Source: Clostridia bacterium
GTDB lineage: Bacteria > Bacillota_A > Clostridia > Christensenellales > Aristaeellaceae
Reading direction: 5' to 3'
DNA: 5,701 nucleotides
Assembly: GCA_009783365.1 (NCBI GenBank)
Contig: WRHG01000128.1
Location: 1 to 5,701, forward strand
Of the stretch, positions 1 to 5,420 are shown piece after piece. Both the position numbers and the translations under genes were made by a program. The notes below the pieces were generated by a model that did no database searches, was not told the DNA's origin, and was given only the letters and a program-made list of their open reading frames with translations. Every line of letters starts with the position of its first letter. Within the stretch, counting starts at the first letter, position 1.

Positions 1-790
1 TAAGCTCACCACCGGCGACGGTAAGCCCATGACGACCACAATTACCCTGATACCAGGCTGGACGGTGGAGAATATCGCGGCCAAGTTAACGGAGCAGGGC
101 CTTGTTTCGGATGAGGCCTCGTTTGTACAGTTGTGCCGTACCGGAGATGAACTGGCGGATTATGACTTCATTCAGGAAGCGTTGAACACCAGCCGTGCAG
201 GTGAACGCAAGTATTTGCTTGAGGGGTATCTGGCGCCCAACACGTATGAGGTATATACTTCCGTCAGTGCTGCCGACATTCTCAAGAAGCTTCTGTCGCA
301 GACAGACAAGGTGTTCAGCTATGAATGGCAGGAGCGTGCGGCTGAGTTGAACATGACCATGGATCAAACGCTGACGTTGGCGTCTCTGATTGAAAAGGAA
401 GCCAAACTACCTGATTTTGCGAGGGTATCAGCGGTGTTCCATAACCGGCTGTCCGGCCGGATCAAGCTTGGCAGCGACGTGACCATTCACTATGTTACCG
501 GCGAACGCCGGATGAGCCTGCGTAACAGCGACCTGTCCATCGACTCGCCATATAACACCTATAAATACGAAGGCCTGCCCTTGGGCCCTATCTGCAATCC
601 GTCACCGGAGGCGATACGTGCGGCTCTGTATCCGGACGAGGCATTCATCGCTGAAAAGTATCTGTATTTTTGCAGTAAAGATCCCGACACAGGCGAGCTG
701 CACTTCAGCAGAACGCAGGCGGAGCACGATCAAGCCGCGGCCATTTATGCGCCCCTATGGCAGGCTTACGACCAGGAGCGCGGCTTGTAA
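1..790 (+). CDS. mltG: Endolytic murein transglycosylase MltG (YceG-like), 5'-partial
   Basis: MltG is a membrane-anchored lytic transglycosylase that cleaves nascent glycan strands of peptidoglycan and is thought to release or terminate growing chains. The reading frame is open to the left edge (codons from base 2), so the gene starts outside the window. The ATG at 29 lies inside a conserved segment and is not the start. Numbering from that ATG, residues 8-35 (IPGWTVENIAAKL...) are the LysM-like subdomain. LEGYLAPNTYEV at 65-75 is the family's LEGfLfPdTY motif. LASLIEKEA at 118-125 carries the catalytic glutamate, by analogy with E. coli MltG. SPYNTYKYEGLPLGPICNP at 173-191 and YLYFCSKDPDTGELHFS at 211-227 are the conserved C-terminal motifs. 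The C-terminus looks complete. The N-terminal cytoplasmic/transmembrane part is missing only because of the window edge. No convincing terminator follows the stop. Confidence 0.93.
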   Translation, partial: KLTTGDGKPMTTTITLIPGWTVENIAAKLTEQGLVSDEASFVQLCRTGDELADYDFIQEALNTSRAGERKYLLEGYLAPNTYEVYTSVSAADILKKLLSQTDKVFSYEWQERAAELNMTMDQTLTLASLIEKEAKLPDFARVSAVFHNRLSGRIKLGSDVTIHYVTGERRMSLRNSDLSIDSPYNTYKYEGLPLGPICNPSPEAIRAALYPDEAFIAEKYLYFCSKDPDTGELHFSRTQAEHDQAAAIYAPLWQAYDQERGL

Positions 791-838
791 AGGGAACAGG
801 CATTGCGGACAAACAATACGCCGGTGAGATAATTTTCC

Positions 839-867
839 TTGTCATTTTCACGGTGCTTTGCTATAAT
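839..867 (+). promoter_or_regulatory. Sigma-A-type extended -10 promoter for yajC (and probably scfA/scfB)
   Basis: TTGTCA at 839-844 matches the -35 consensus at five of six bases. A 17-bp spacer follows, then a perfect TATAAT at 862-867, preceded by TG one base upstream (859-860), which makes an extended -10. The expected transcription start is near 873-875, about 28 bases before the yajC ATG. This leaves room for a short leader with a ribosome binding site. The element lies in the 112-bp gap between mltG and yajC. It is the strongest promoter-like signal in the window, but no transcript evidence is available here. Confidence 0.8.
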
Positions 868-885
868 CATGTCAATTGATTTCGG

Positions 886-892
886 AAAGGGG
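886..892 (+). promoter_or_regulatory. Ribosome binding site deciding the yajC start
   Basis: AAAGGGG lies 10 bases before the ATG at 903. It favours that ATG over the in-frame TTG at 876. The TTG would sit almost on the predicted transcription start and would have no ribosome binding site. Confidence 0.65.
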
Positions 893-902
893 TACATTTT
901 TA

Positions 903-1286
903 ATGACTTTTCTCACAAAAATGCTAATCGGTCTTTCGGAAGGCGCCGCAGAAGCGGGTGCCGGGGCAGAAGAAGCCGTCGCTTCCGGCGGCGGAGATAT
1001 TTTGGGTATGATTCTGCCCATGGTCCTTATGTTCGGCGTGTTTTATTTTCTGCTGATCCGGCCTCAGCGAAGGAAGGATAAAAAAGCGAAGGAAATGCTG
1101 TCCGCGTTGAAAATGGGCGATCGCATCTGCACCATTGGCGGTATTTACGGTACCATTACCGCCATCAAGGATGATACCATTGAGCTTTCCGTGGGCAAGG
1201 ACAATGTGAAGCTGATTTTTGCCAGATGGGCTATCAAAAATGTTGAGGACATCACCGTGGAAAACGACAGCGAGGCACTGAACTGA
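903..1286 (+). CDS. yajC: Preprotein translocase accessory subunit YajC
   Basis: YajC is a small single-span membrane protein that associates with SecDF and the SecYEG channel and assists Sec-dependent protein export. The product is 127 residues, slightly longer than the usual 85-115. Residues 12-32 form an Ala/Gly/Glu-rich, low-complexity N-terminal segment. A transmembrane helix spans about 33-52 (DILGMILPMVLMFGVFYFLL). It is followed by the signature IRPQRRKDKKAKEM and the cytoplasmic motif MGDRICTIGGIYGTI...DDTIEL at 71-95, then the ARWAIKNVEDI ending. The ATG at 903 is chosen because of its ribosome binding site and the upstream promoter. scfA begins 41 bp downstream with no terminator between, so co-transcription is likely. 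As I recall, yajC next to SCIFF genes is seen in other Clostridia, often with secD/secF. Here secD and secF are not in the window. Confidence 0.93.
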   Translation: MTFLTKMLIGLSEGAAEAGAGAEEAVASGGGDILGMILPMVLMFGVFYFLLIRPQRRKDKKAKEMLSALKMGDRICTIGGIYGTITAIKDDTIELSVGKDNVKLIFARWAIKNVEDITVENDSEALN

Positions 1287-1314
1287 CCGTATCTGTTTTG
1301 CTGCCATTTACGAT

Positions 1315-1320
1315 GGAGGG
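1315..1320 (+). promoter_or_regulatory. Strong ribosome binding site for scfA
   Basis: GGAGGG stands 7 bases before the ATG at 1328, which is optimal spacing. It supports starting the peptide at MKHIRTV, the typical SCIFF N-terminus, and not at the in-frame TTG at 1298. Confidence 0.75.
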
Positions 1321-1327
1321 ATCACCG

Positions 1328-1525
1328 ATGAAGCATATTCGAACTGTTTCCCAACCTTGTTTGCGGGAGTCTCTGCCCCACGGCGGCTGCGGCGAGTGTC
1401 AGTGTTCCTGCCAAAGCGCTTGCAAAACAAGCTGTACCGTCGCCAATCAATCTTGCGCCAACCAAGAATCTCAGCAGATTTTGGCGGGGCATGAGGGAAA
1501 GACTAACCATTCGTTCGGGAAATAA
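1328..1525 (+). CDS. scfA: SCIFF ranthipeptide precursor (six-cysteines-in-forty-five family), extended eight-Cys variant
   Basis: This is a ribosomally made precursor peptide of 65 residues. The N-terminus MKHIRTV and the core CGECQCSCQSACKTSCTVANQ at 21-41 match the SCIFF family, whose members are cross-linked by a partner radical SAM enzyme to form Cys-to-Thr thioethers (ranthipeptides). Cysteines are at 11, 21, 24, 26, 28, 32, 36 and 43. Those at 21, 24, 28, 32, 36 and 43 are the canonical six. C11 and C26 are extra, and C26 replaces the usual Thr of CQTSC. C32 and T37, the cross-linked pair reported for C. thermocellum CteA, are both present. Canonical SCIFFs end near residue 45-46. This one continues for about 20 polar, Cys-free residues (47-65). 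The maturase gene follows 75 bp downstream. The family role is not settled; quorum-sensing-like effects have been proposed in Clostridium. Family assignment is secure; the function of the tail is unknown. Confidence 0.95.
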   Translation: MKHIRTVSQPCLRESLPHGGCGECQCSCQSACKTSCTVANQSCANQESQQILAGHEGKTNHSFGK

Positions 1526-1534
1526 CTCAGGCAT

Positions 1535-1580
1535 AAAAACGACGACCGCATTGGCCCTTTGGGCGGTGCGGCGTTTTTTT
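1535..1580 (+). terminator. Intrinsic terminator or attenuator between scfA and scfB
   Basis: An imperfect inverted repeat is followed directly by seven T residues (1574-1580). ACCGC at 1545-1549 pairs with GCGGT at 1563-1567. CG at 1543-1544 pairs with 1569-1570, and CG at 1540-1541 pairs with 1572-1573. A residues at 1535-1539 can pair with the first Ts. There is one bulge and one mismatch, and the loop is 13 bases; an inner GCCC/GGGC pairing (1554-1557 with 1561-1564) is an alternative. It starts 10 bases after the scfA stop and ends 20 bases before the scfB ATG. It probably terminates a share of transcripts, keeping precursor mRNA above maturase mRNA. Partial read-through is inferred because no separate scfB promoter is visible. 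Confidence 0.7.
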
Positions 1581-1600
1581 ACAAGGGATGGAGGGAAGGA

Positions 1601-2953
1601 ATGATCCATCTGTTTTGGGCGCTGGACAAGCCGATGGCGCTGGATGTGGGAAGCGGCGCCGTGCATATGCTGGATGAGATCGCTTTTGATGCGCTTACTC
1701 TATTTGTGGAGGACGAGTGCGCGGATATAACGGAAAAACTGGCGGAGAAATATTCGTTGGATGAAGCCGAGGAAGTGATGGAAGAGCTTCATAAGCTCGT
1801 GGAGCAAGGTTGCCTGAACACGCCGGACGACTACCGAAGCGTAGCTGTTCATGAAGCATGCGCGGTGAAAGCGATGTGCCTGCTTGCGGCTCATGATTGT
1901 AATCTGCGTTGTCAATATTGTTTTGCGGGCGCAGGCGAGTTTCATATGAATCACCGGTCGCTGCTTTCCGTCGGGACCGGAGAAAAGGCGCTGGACTGGC
2001 TGACTGCCATGAGCGGACACAGGCGGAACCTGGAGGTGGACTTCTTTGGCGGAGAACCGTTGATGAATTTTTCTGTCATCAAACAATTGGTAGCCTATGG
2101 GCGCAGCTTGGAGCAAAAGCGTAACAAGACGTTCAAGTTTACCCTTACTACCAACGGCATGGCCCTCAACGATGAGATTATTTCGTTTGTAAACCGCGAG
2201 ATGGAAAATGTAGTGATCTCGCTGGATGGCCGTAAAGAGGTGCATGACCGTATGCGTCCCACCGTGAACGGCAAAGGAAGTTATGACGCGGCGATAGACA
2301 GAGCCAGGAAGTTGGTGGAAAAACGCAGCCATCAGCGTTATTACCTGCGGGGCACATTTACCCGGTATAACCTGGACTTTGCCGAGGATGTACTGCACTT
2401 GGCGGAGGAGGGATTCCAACAGCTTTCCATCGAACCGGTTGTGGCGGAGGAGCAGCGGCCTTACGCCATCCGGGATAAGGACTTGCCGGTTATTTTTGCC
2501 GAGTATGAGAAGTTGGGGAAAGAATATGTGAAGTGGAGGCGTGATGGACGCTGGTTCAATTTTTTTCACTTTATGGTGGATTTGACGGGCGGGCCTTGTC
2601 TGCAAAAGCGCCTCACGGGCTGCGGCGCGGGCAGCGAGTATGTAGCGGTGACGACGGAGGGTGATATCTATCCCTGCCATCAGTTTGTGGGACGAAAGGG
2701 CATGCGCATGGGTTCGGTGCTGGATGGAAGTTTTGATCAGGGGTTGCGGGGGCAATTCCAGCAAAACCATGTACTTAGCAAAGCGGAATGCAGCCGGTGC
2801 TGGGCGCGGTTTTACTGCAGCGGCGGCTGCGCAGCAAATGCACATGCTTTTCGGGGAGACATTCGCAAGCCTTATGATATGGAGTGTCAAATGGAGAAAA
2901 AACGGCTGGAATGCGCTATGGCGATCTATGCGCTGGAACAACCTTCCGTTTAG
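1601..2953 (+). CDS. scfB: SCIFF maturase, radical SAM/SPASM thioether cross-link-forming enzyme
   Basis: This enzyme uses S-adenosylmethionine and iron-sulfur clusters to form thioether links in the SCIFF peptide encoded just upstream; the characterised homologue is CteB of C. thermocellum. The product is 450 residues from the ATG at 1601, which has GGAGGG 5 bases upstream; this is the usual family length. Residues 1-85 form the N-terminal peptide-recognition (PqqD-like) region, including LDVGSGAVHMLDEIAFD. The radical SAM cluster motif CNLRCQYC has cysteines at 100, 104 and 107. FFGGEPLMNF at 148-157 is the SAM-binding GGEP motif, and SLDGRKEV (207-214) and GTFTRYNLDF (251-260) are further family motifs. 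The SPASM domain carries cysteines at 333, 341, 359, 397, 400, 406, 410 and 429 for two auxiliary clusters, including CSRCWARFYCSGGC. All catalytic elements appear intact. Expression is probably by read-through of the hairpin after scfA. Confidence 0.96.
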   Translation: MIHLFWALDKPMALDVGSGAVHMLDEIAFDALTLFVEDECADITEKLAEKYSLDEAEEVMEELHKLVEQGCLNTPDDYRSVAVHEACAVKAMCLLAAHDCNLRCQYCFAGAGEFHMNHRSLLSVGTGEKALDWLTAMSGHRRNLEVDFFGGEPLMNFSVIKQLVAYGRSLEQKRNKTFKFTLTTNGMALNDEIISFVNREMENVVISLDGRKEVHDRMRPTVNGKGSYDAAIDRARKLVEKRSHQRYYLRGTFTRYNLDFAEDVLHLAEEGFQQLSIEPVVAEEQRPYAIRDKDLPVIFAEYEKLGKEYVKWRRDGRWFNFFHFMVDLTGGPCLQKRLTGCGAGSEYVAVTTEGDIYPCHQFVGRKGMRMGSVLDGSFDQGLRGQFQQNHVLSKAECSRCWARFYCSGGCAANAHAFRGDIRKPYDMECQMEKKRLECAMAIYALEQPSV

Positions 2954-3068
2954 TGGCATGGTTGTTTACGGGGAGCACAAAGCCAGCAATTGATGCGGAA
3001 TGGTTGCCGTTATTAACTGTTTATGCAAATAAAGTTCATTCATCGTTCACACTGCGGTCAAAAATGCG

Positions 3069-3077
3069 TGGTAGGAT
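3069..3077 (+). promoter_or_regulatory. Possible extended -10 promoter for htrA
   Basis: TGG followed by TAGGAT (3072-3077) resembles an extended -10, matching TATAAT at four of six bases including the key first, second and last positions. TTCACA at 3046-3051 could be a -35, but its 20-bp spacing is too long to be convincing. Transcription would start near 3084, about 22 bases before the htrA ATG. The 152-bp scfB-htrA gap otherwise shows no strong signal. Confidence 0.35.
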
Positions 3078-3105
3078 AGTAGCGAAATAAGGAGGTGTTC
3101 ATATA

Positions 3106-4377
3106 ATGAAACAACAGGCACAGCGTAAGGTGATTTTTAGGTACATCGCAATAACGTTGGTATTGGCAGTGATTGTGGTCACCGCCACCGCCCTGACTCG
3201 GCTGGACGTGTTTGCCAATGCGGAGCCCGTGAAGCTCACGGAGGGCGCTACGGTGGCGCAAAGCCCGTTTACGCAGGCCGTGCAGAAGGTGAAGGATAGC
3301 GTGGTGGGCGTGAACCAATACGGGACGGTTTCCCGGAGCAGGATGCCTTTCTTCGGCTTTGGCGATCCTTTTGGCTATGCATACCCCGATGAGAGCGATG
3401 GAGACAGCCGCGAGGTGCTGCGGGGTTCGGGAAGCGGCGTGGTCATCGCGCAGGGTTATGTGCTGACCAACTACCATGTGGTGGACCGGGCGACCTCCGT
3501 GGAGGTGGAAGCGGGTGATAAAACTTTTGAGGCCACGATTGTCGGGAGTGACGAAAACTTGGATGTGGCGGTTCTAAAGGTGGATGGATTGGCCCTCCCC
3601 CCCGTAACGCTAGGCGACAGCGATTTACTGAACGTAGGAGACTGGGCAATCTGCATCGGTAATCCGCTCTCCTTTACGGGCACCACAACGGTAGGTATTA
3701 TTTCCGCTCTGAACCGGGAAATTCAGAACACCAGCCGGGATATTTACGGACGCCGTACAAAATCTACCAACATGATGATCCAGACGGACGCGGCTATTAA
3801 CTCCGGAAACAGCGGCGGCGGGATGTTTAACGTGGCCGGTGAGTTGGTAGGTATTCCAAGCCTGAAATATGGGGGTTCCACTTTTTATGGCGCTTCGGTG
3901 GAGGGCATTGGCATGGCGATTCCCATCAACGCCGTAAAACCTCTATTGGCGGATGTTGTAAGCGGTAAGACAACGGACGGCGCGGACGCCGGGAGTGACA
4001 GCGCGCAGTCAGTCGTCCCGGAAAACAAACCCCGTATCGGTGTGTCGGTTACGGATATGGATGCCGGAAGCAATCCCGCAGTTGCCATGGGCATTCTGCC
4101 AAACGGCGCGTATGTGGCTGACGTGGAGAGCGGCTCACCGGCTGAAAACGCGGGTTTGAAGCCGGGCGACATCGTGGTGGAAGTGGATGGGACCGTCATT
4201 ACCTCCACCCGGCAGATGGTCAGCATCTTGCAAGCCAAGTCCGCCGGTGATATTGCCGCGGTGAAAATCTATCGCGTGGACGGCCTGGAAAATGCTCGTT
4301 CTTACGAGGATATTCCTGAAGGCGAATATATTGATCTCAAGATCGAACTGGCAATTCTGGACAATGTGAAGCAGTAG
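3106..4377 (+). CDS. Membrane-anchored HtrA/DegP-like serine protease with PDZ domain
   Basis: This is a surface-exposed quality-control protease of the S1C (HtrA/DegP) family that degrades or refolds misfolded exported proteins. It has 423 residues. A short basic N-terminus is followed by a transmembrane/signal-anchor helix at about 10-30, placing the catalytic part outside the cytoplasm. The trypsin-like domain spans roughly 55-285. The triad is H124 (TNYHVV), D153 (NLDVAVLKV) and S236 (GNSGGG). The residues after the catalytic serine are GGGM where GGPL or GGAL is commoner. A Gly/Phe/Asp-rich loop at 81-101 is typical of the family. One PDZ domain lies at about 309-415, with IGVSV, SPAENAGLKPGDIVVEVDG and an acidic insert (YEDIPEGEY) before the last strand. 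An excellent AAGGAGGTG ribosome binding site at 3089-3097 fixes the start. It may have its own promoter. Several HtrA paralogues exist in Firmicutes, so no specific symbol is given. Confidence 0.95.
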   Translation: MKQQAQRKVIFRYIAITLVLAVIVVTATALTRLDVFANAEPVKLTEGATVAQSPFTQAVQKVKDSVVGVNQYGTVSRSRMPFFGFGDPFGYAYPDESDGDSREVLRGSGSGVVIAQGYVLTNYHVVDRATSVEVEAGDKTFEATIVGSDENLDVAVLKVDGLALPPVTLGDSDLLNVGDWAICIGNPLSFTGTTTVGIISALNREIQNTSRDIYGRRTKSTNMMIQTDAAINSGNSGGGMFNVAGELVGIPSLKYGGSTFYGASVEGIGMAIPINAVKPLLADVVSGKTTDGADAGSDSAQSVVPENKPRIGVSVTDMDAGSNPAVAMGILPNGAYVADVESGSPAENAGLKPGDIVVEVDGTVITSTRQMVSILQAKSAGDIAAVKIYRVDGLENARSYEDIPEGEYIDLKIELAILDNVKQ

Positions 4378-4402
4378 GGAGGTAGCCTTACTGTTCCTTT
4401 TT
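4370..4402 (+). terminator. Rho-independent terminator of htrA, overlapping both convergent stop codons
   Basis: CAGTAGGG (4372-4379) pairs with CCTTACTG (4386-4393), with one G-T wobble, around a 6-base loop. The stem extends by an A-T and a G-T pair to 4370 and 4395. TTCCTTTTT follows to 4402. The left arm contains the htrA TAG and the right arm contains the stop codon of the opposing permease gene. On the - strand the hairpin is not followed by a T run, so it probably serves only htrA efficiently. The interrupted T tract makes its strength uncertain. Confidence 0.5.
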
Positions 4403-5398
4403 ACCCGCGTACGCCGCAACAAGCGCCAGGGCTAGAACAGCGCCCTTAACGGCGGGCAGCATATAGTAGGGAACCGCCAGGATGGTCAGGCCGTTTTCCA
4501 GTGTGGATACCAGCATGGCGCCAACGAGGGTGCCAAAGGCGTTTGGCTTTTCAGCTCCTCCCACGGAGCGCCCGATGAACACGGCCGCCAACGACTGCAT
4601 CAGGTATGGATCGGCGCACATGACCTGTGCGGAGCTGCCCCGGGAAGCAACCAAGATACCGCCAATGGCAATGAAAACGGCAGTGATCATACCCGCCAGG
4701 TACCGATACGCCTTTACATTGATACCGGATAATTTGGCAGCCTGGCGGTTACCGCCCATGGCGTAGATGAAGCGGCCATGCTTGGTAAACTCCAAAAAGA
4801 GAAAGGCGATCAGTACACAGAGCCCCATAATGATCACAATCCATGGCCAGCGGCCGATGGCGGAGAAGGAATCTGAAAGCACTTCTCGGGCAGGGGAACT
4901 GCCGTTTGGCAGCCGCATACCGGTGGAGACGGCGCCGCCGCCGATGTACCACTGCCCAAGCCCCTGATGGACGAACATCAGGGCGCAAGTGGCCAGCATA
5001 TCAGGGACTTTGCAAACCAGAATCAAGAACATGGTTAACTGGTACATGGCCATCGTCGCGATGATGGAAACCACAACGCACAGCCACAAAGGTAAGCCGT
5101 ACCACAGATACGCGCTCACAAACACGTAGGCGGAGCAACTGGCCAAGGTGCATGCGGACATGTCAAAACCTTCCGGCGCCATGGTTACGGTTAGTCCAAT
5201 GCCGAACACTGTGGTGATGGACATGGCGCGTAGAATGTTGATCATGTTGTTCTCGGACATGAAGCTGTTTCCCTTGACCAGCGTAAAAATCACAAAGCAC
5301 AGCGCAAGCGTGAGAATGGCCGCCCAGTCCAGAAGGAAGCGGAAAGCCGCCTTACTCCTCGAGGTTCCCAATGAATTTGGATGCAGTGAGGCTTGCAT
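4388..5398 (-). CDS. Sugar-type ABC transporter permease (RbsC family)
   Basis: This is the inner-membrane channel subunit of a carbohydrate-type ABC importer (branched-chain/ribose permease superfamily, BPD_transp_2). The product is 336 residues, normal for the family (about 320-350). Hydrophobic helices are visible at about 22-42, 52-75, 83-98, 103-130, 133-152, 185-203, 232-252, 264-278, 287-308 and 312-331. AMGGNRQAAKLSGINV at 213-228 is the cytoplasmic loop that contacts the ATPase in RbsC-like proteins. The later segment DPYLMQSLAAVFIG...GTLVGAMLVSTLENGLTIL is also typical. The usual GGIDLSVG motif after the second helix reads PEGFDMSAC here (75-83), so ribose cannot be assumed as substrate. 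The ATG is supported by GGAGGG 7 bases upstream (complement of 5406-5411). It follows the ATPase gene by 22 bp in the same operon and converges with htrA. Confidence 0.93.
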   Translation of the reverse strand: MQASLHPNSLGTSRSKAAFRFLLDWAAILTLALCFVIFTLVKGNSFMSENNMINILRAMSITTVFGIGLTVTMAPEGFDMSACTLASCSAYVFVSAYLWYGLPLWLCVVVSIIATMAMYQLTMFLILVCKVPDMLATCALMFVHQGLGQWYIGGGAVSTGMRLPNGSSPAREVLSDSFSAIGRWPWIVIIMGLCVLIAFLFLEFTKHGRFIYAMGGNRQAAKLSGINVKAYRYLAGMITAVFIAIGGILVASRGSSAQVMCADPYLMQSLAAVFIGRSVGGAEKPNAFGTLVGAMLVSTLENGLTILAVPYYMLPAVKGAVLALALVAAYAGKKEQ

Positions 5399-5405
5399 GA
5401 ATTAT

Positions 5406-5411
5406 CCCTCC
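5406..5411 (-). promoter_or_regulatory. Ribosome binding site of the ABC permease gene
   Basis: The - strand reads GGAGGG, 7 bases before the ATG (complement of 5396-5398). It lies within the 22-bp gap after the ATPase stop codon. It confirms the permease start and indicates independent translation initiation inside a shared transcript. Confidence 0.7.
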
Positions 5412-5420
5412 AACTTTCAT

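Noticed and set aside
29..31. ATG as the true start of the MltG gene
   Set aside because: The frame is open to the left edge, and the protein would lack the membrane anchor. The ATG lies immediately before the conserved LysM-like segment with no ribosome binding site.
799..822. Imperfect hairpin (GGCATTG with CAAT..GCC) after mltG
   Set aside because: It has a two-base bulge and no T tract directly after it, so it is not convincing as an mltG terminator.
876..902. TTG start giving a 136-residue YajC
   Set aside because: It lies at the predicted transcription start with no upstream ribosome binding site. The ATG at 903 has one at proper spacing.
924..1307. Open frame on the - strand opposite yajC
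   Set aside because: It is antisense to a clear yajC gene and has no family resemblance.
1700..2959. Long open frame (419 codons) on the - strand opposite scfB
   Set aside because: It is a shadow of the strongly conserved scfB frame. It has no recognisable domain and a composition typical of antisense translation.
2937..2966. Perfect 7-bp inverted repeat (AACAACC/GGTTGTT) spanning the scfB stop
   Set aside because: The stem is short and AT-rich, the loop is 16 bases and no T run follows. It is too weak to call a terminator.
3102..3107. TATAAT sequence just before the htrA start codon
   Set aside because: It overlaps the start codon, so a transcript from it would lack the ribosome binding site at 3089-3097. 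It is most likely chance A/T content in the spacer.
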